NCBI RefSeq assembly: GCF_900113945.1
Contig: NZ_FORG01000004.1
Location: 248,001 to 312,000, forward strand
Reading direction: 5' to 3'
Length of the DNA: 64,000 nucleotides
Source: Xenorhabdus mauleonii
GTDB taxonomy: Bacteria > Pseudomonadota > Gammaproteobacteria > Enterobacterales > Enterobacteriaceae
The notes under the pieces were generated by a model that was not told where the DNA came from, did not search any database, and saw only the letters and a list, made by a program, of their open reading frames with translations. Position numbers and translations under genes: made by a program. Of the stretch, positions 60,898 to 64,000 are shown in pieces; position 1 is the stretch's first letter, and each line of letters begins with the position of its first letter.

Positions 60898-63009
60898 ATG
60901 GATAAACAATATATTGTACATAGCTCGTCATCTGAAAAAACCTTATATTTCAAATCACTGACAGGAACAGAGAAATTATCTTCTCCCTATGAATTTGAAA
61001 TACAATTATTAAGTGAAAAAAGATTGTCAGACCCAATTTCTCTGCATAACACAAATCTCACCATTGAAATAAAGGGCGGAGCAACATCCTCGAGATATTT
61101 AAGTGGTAATATAGAGAAGATATCCTACTCACCATTTCATAAATATGATGACAGGCTCTATTTATATACCGCGATAGTAAGACCTAATTTATGGAATTTG
61201 AAAAAGCTATTGGGCTATGGCATTTGGCAGGATAAAACTGTACCGGAAATTATTTCTGAGGTTTTGAACAAAGCGGGCATTTCCTTTACAAATCAATTAA
61301 TAGAAAAATATCGCACATGGGAATATTGCGTTAAGCATAATGAAACTGATTTCGATTTTATCCATCGACTGATGGAGCATGAAGGCATTTATTACTATTT
61401 CAAACATGATATGGGCAACCATACCATGATCTTAGTGGATGCCCCTCAATCTCATGAATCTGCACCCAATTATGAAAAAATCAAATATATCAATACCACT
61501 GATACAGTAAAAAAACGTCCGACAGAATATATCTATAATTGGAATATTTCCAGCATCACCATACCACACACATACAGCCTTGATGATTACGATTTCCGCA
61601 AGCCGCGCGCTAAATTATATACAACGAACCAGACTCAAAATAGCGCCGTCGAAAACTCAGATATTTTTATTTGGCCCGGCCACTATATAAAAAGCGAACA
61701 AGGGCAATTTTATTCTCGTGTACGCCAACAAGCATCCGAAGCGAAAAGTGAATTAGTTGATGGAATAGGAAATGTCTTGGGAATGGCGCCGGGACATACA
61801 TTCACTCTATCGTTGCCTCATGACATTAAAGGCGATGAGCATAACAATTATCTGATCATAGGCACACATTATGCGCTCTATGACGACGCTTACCCATCTG
61901 ACACCGTGGACGAATTAGCCAATGACTTACCTGATGGAGATCGTGATAAAAATATTATCCGCTTTGATGCCATTCCGGCCAGTACGCCCTGGAAACCGTC
62001 TGCCATAACCCCGTGGCCAAAAGTCATGGGCCTTGAAACAGCCATTGTCGCAGGCCCTAATGACAAGAAGATATGGACGGATAAATACGGCCGGATAAAA
62101 GTGAAATTCCGCTGGGACAGAGACGACAAACAGGACGACAGCCGCTCTTGCTGGATACGTGTTGCCACACAATGGGCAGGCTGGCGTTACGGCAGCGTAT
62201 GCATTCCCCGCGTAGGTGAAGAAGTCATTATCAGTTTCGTCAATGGCGATCCTGACAAACCCTTGGTTATCGGCAGTACTTACAACGACGAAAATATGCC
62301 GCCGTGGGAGTTGCCCCAATATGAAGCCCGTGTAGGCATTATGTCAAACACGGAAGGCGGTAAGCATGATCAGGCAAGTTATCTCTTTTTGGATGATAAA
62401 CCCGATAATGAATCAATCACGATACATGCAGAGCGTGATATGAGCATTTCAGTGGAAAAAAATAATGATGTCATCATTCATGGGGGAAGCTGCACTCAAG
62501 TTGATGAAAATCAAAAAAATACCGTCGGTGGTAACGCCGATTTCACTTACCAAAAAGATCACACCATCACCATTGATGGTGAAGATTCGCTAACAGTCCA
62601 ATCCGGCCGGCAAGAAACCATTAATGGGGGGTTGGAGACAAAAATTAAAGGCGGAAGAAAAACAAAGATTGACGGTAAGGACTTATTAACGCTCAAAAAT
62701 GGCCGTAAAGAAACCATCAGTGACGGAGGACTGGAAACAAAAATTAAAGGCGGAAGAAAAACAGAGATCGAAGGTGAAGACTCATTAACGCTCAAAAATG
62801 GCCGTAAAGAAACCATCAGTGACGGAGGACTGGAAACAAAAATTAAAGGCGGAAGAAAAGCCGAAATCGACGGTGGAGACACCCACAAAATTACAGGCAA
62901 CTTGGATACCGAAATAAGCGGAAACTGGGCTCAAAAGGCCACAGGAACGGTAACACTGAAAAGCTCCGGGGTTTTTTCTGTGAACTCTACCTTGTTCAAA
63001 ATTGATTAA
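60898..63009 (+). CDS. vgrG: Type VI secretion spike protein VgrG
   Basis: VgrG (703 residues) forms the trimeric spike at the tip of the T6SS tube. Residues 1 to about 370 are the gp27-like part (EIQLLSEKRLSDPISLH, RLMEHEGIYYYFKHD). About 378-470 is the gp5-like OB fold (GLETAIVAGP, DKYGRIKVKFRWDRD, VGEEVIISFVNGDPDKP). From about 577 a beta-helix contains 33-residue repeats. No C-terminal effector domain is seen. ATG 60898 has AAGG seven bases upstream; the open frame before it is leader sequence. A second vgrG follows. Confidence 0.95.
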   Translation: MDKQYIVHSSSSEKTLYFKSLTGTEKLSSPYEFEIQLLSEKRLSDPISLHNTNLTIEIKGGATSSRYLSGNIEKISYSPFHKYDDRLYLYTAIVRPNLWNLKKLLGYGIWQDKTVPEIISEVLNKAGISFTNQLIEKYRTWEYCVKHNETDFDFIHRLMEHEGIYYYFKHDMGNHTMILVDAPQSHESAPNYEKIKYINTTDTVKKRPTEYIYNWNISSITIPHTYSLDDYDFRKPRAKLYTTNQTQNSAVENSDIFIWPGHYIKSEQGQFYSRVRQQASEAKSELVDGIGNVLGMAPGHTFTLSLPHDIKGDEHNNYLIIGTHYALYDDAYPSDTVDELANDLPDGDRDKNIIRFDAIPASTPWKPSAITPWPKVMGLETAIVAGPNDKKIWTDKYGRIKVKFRWDRDDKQDDSRSCWIRVATQWAGWRYGSVCIPRVGEEVIISFVNGDPDKPLVIGSTYNDENMPPWELPQYEARVGIMSNTEGGKHDQASYLFLDDKPDNESITIHAERDMSISVEKNNDVIIHGGSCTQVDENQKNTVGGNADFTYQKDHTITIDGEDSLTVQSGRQETINGGLETKIKGGRKTKIDGKDLLTLKNGRKETISDGGLETKIKGGRKTEIEGEDSLTLKNGRKETISDGGLETKIKGGRKAEIDGGDTHKITGNLDTEISGNWAQKATGTVTLKSSGVFSVNSTLFKID
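62627..62870 (+). repeat. Tandem 99-bp repeats in the vgrG beta-helix
   Basis: The unit beginning GGLETKIKGGRK starts near 62627, 62726 and 62825, at 99-bp (33-codon) intervals. The second and third units are almost identical in DNA, so copy number may change by recombination. The product is a repetitive beta-helix, as in other VgrG tips. Confidence 0.88.
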
Positions 63010-63320
63010 TATACTTATTTATCAAAAAAATAATCACCAACGGACAAATTGCCGTTACGGCAAATAATAAATATAACACCATGTTTTAATGAAAAAATAA
63101 TTTTAATAAATTAAGCATTAATAGGCATTGAGCATCACCTAACAAAGCCAATACAAAAAGCAAGCAATAAAAGATATTGTTTAATAAGCAGTTAACGCAA
63201 GCAATGAAAACTAACTTATATTTAACATAAACAAATCTCATCCATTTATTGCAAATAATGAACTTTATACATAAAACTCAAACTACAAAATTTGTCATTC
63301 CCCATTACTCCAGTTTCCAT
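63010..63320. other. Spacer between the two vgrG genes
   Basis: The AT-rich spacer has no effector, immunity or PAAR gene. ATTGCAAATAATGAAC at 63248 matches the block at 60769 at 14 of 16 positions and at the same distance from its start codon (130 against 129 nt). Confidence 0.6.
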
Positions 63321-63377
63321 ATATTCCTTGGTTTCCGAGGGGTATGCGGTAGCTTTAAACAAGAGCAAGGAAATATT
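63321..63377 (+). promoter_or_regulatory. Conserved leader of the second vgrG
   Basis: CCTTG (63326-63330) can pair locally with CGAGG (63336-63340), using one G-U pair, or perfectly with the Shine-Dalgarno CAAGG at 63366-63370. GGTATGCGGTAGCTTT is identical to the first leader, and the spacing to the ATG is the same (38 nt from the hairpin). Confidence 0.5.
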
Positions 63378-64000
63378 ATGGAGAAGAAATTTATTGCACA
63401 CACTTCACTGCCTGGTAAATCTTTATTTTTCAAATCCCTTAACGGAATAGAAAGATTATCAGACGCGTACGAATTTGAGATCCAGTTATTAAGTGAAAAA
63501 AGATTGTCCGATCCCATATCCCTGCATAAAACCACACTGACCATTGAAATAAGAGACGGCTCCAAAGCAGCCAGGTTTCTAAGTGGCTATATAGATAAAA
63601 TATCCTACTCCCCATTCTATAAATATGACGACAGACTCTATTTATATACCGCGATAGTAAGACCTAACTTATGGAAATTGAAACAAACATTGGGTTATGG
63701 CATTTGGCAAGATAAAACTGTCCCGGATATTATTTCTGAAATATTGAATAACGCCGGCATTGATTTTAAAAAACAACTGATAGAGAAATACCGTACATGG
63801 GAATATTGTGTTAAACATAATGAATCAGACTTCGATTTTATCCATCGTTTAATGGAGCATGAAGGAATTTATTATTACTTTAAGCATGATATGGGCAGCC
63901 ACACCATGATTTTGGTTGATTCCCCCCAATCACTTGTCCCCATGCCTGACTATGAAAATATTAGGTATTTCAATACCTGCAGTTCAGCGAGAAAACGGCC
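63378..64000 (+). CDS. vgrG: Second VgrG, truncated by the window edge
   Basis: The frame starts at ATG 63378 (MEKKFIAHTSLPGKS) and is open to the end of the window, about 207 codons. It closely follows the first VgrG across the gp27-like region (LLSEKRLSDPISLHKT, GYGIWQDKTVPDIISE, RLMEHEGIYYYFKHDMG). The C-terminal half is outside, so its repeats or any effector domain cannot be seen. The shared leader shows that the duplication included the upstream region. Confidence 0.93.
   Translation, partial: MEKKFIAHTSLPGKSLFFKSLNGIERLSDAYEFEIQLLSEKRLSDPISLHKTTLTIEIRDGSKAARFLSGYIDKISYSPFYKYDDRLYLYTAIVRPNLWKLKQTLGYGIWQDKTVPDIISEILNNAGIDFKKQLIEKYRTWEYCVKHNESDFDFIHRLMEHEGIYYYFKHDMGSHTMILVDSPQSLVPMPDYENIRYFNTCSSARKR

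Noticed and set aside
62559-62900. 113-codon minus-strand frame in vgrG
   Set aside because: Its repeated Pro/Ser sequence is the antisense shadow of the 33-residue VgrG repeats.

Overview
The window reads as chromosome from an enterobacterium of the Morganellaceae, most likely Xenorhabdus with Photorhabdus as the alternative. Almost every core protein aligns with its Escherichia coli counterpart, and gene order follows two E. coli segments (trp to tyrT, and xthA to yeaD). The details that point away from E. coli are separate trpG and trpD genes, two tandem oppA genes, a galU-ugd-epimerase operon, dadAX next to vgrG genes, and a family of small palindromic intergenic repeats. The genus is inferred from these traits; no ribosomal RNA is present to confirm it.

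Layout. 1-6095 (minus strand) is an accessory two-gene operon: a secreted protein built of repeated Ig-like modules, followed by a secreted trypsin-family protease joined to similar modules and a 14-glycine tract. The protease gene runs off the left edge. 6412-13383 is the complete trp operon with TrpR operator, 26-residue leader peptide, attenuator and trpE-G-D-CF-B-A. 13691-23022 holds a BON lipoprotein, ompW, yciC, dauA, yciB, yciA, tonB, a 59-residue yciY, clsA and yciU. 23110-30463 is the oligopeptide permease operon with two oppA genes. 31067-40157 holds ychE, adhE, tdk, hns and the galU-ugd-epimerase operon, which makes UDP-glucose, UDP-glucuronate and probably UDP-galacturonate. 40467-43266 holds rssB, ychJ, purU and tRNA-Tyr.

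Just after tRNA-Tyr the E. coli-like order breaks. A partial repeat of the tRNA 3' end, an orphan LysR regulator and AT-rich DNA precede the second core block: xthA, ydjA-selD-topB, sppA, ansA-pncA, yeaC, msrB, gapA, yeaD and dadA-dadX. The right end (60898-64000) holds two tandem vgrG genes of a type VI secretion system; the second is cut by the window edge. Both share a conserved leader of about 130 nt.

The best leads are the secreted protease/Ig-repeat pair, an RssB whose phosphoacceptor aspartate is asparagine, the duplicated vgrG leader with a possible Shine-Dalgarno-masking hairpin, the palindromic repeat family, and the tRNA-Tyr repeat at a synteny junction.
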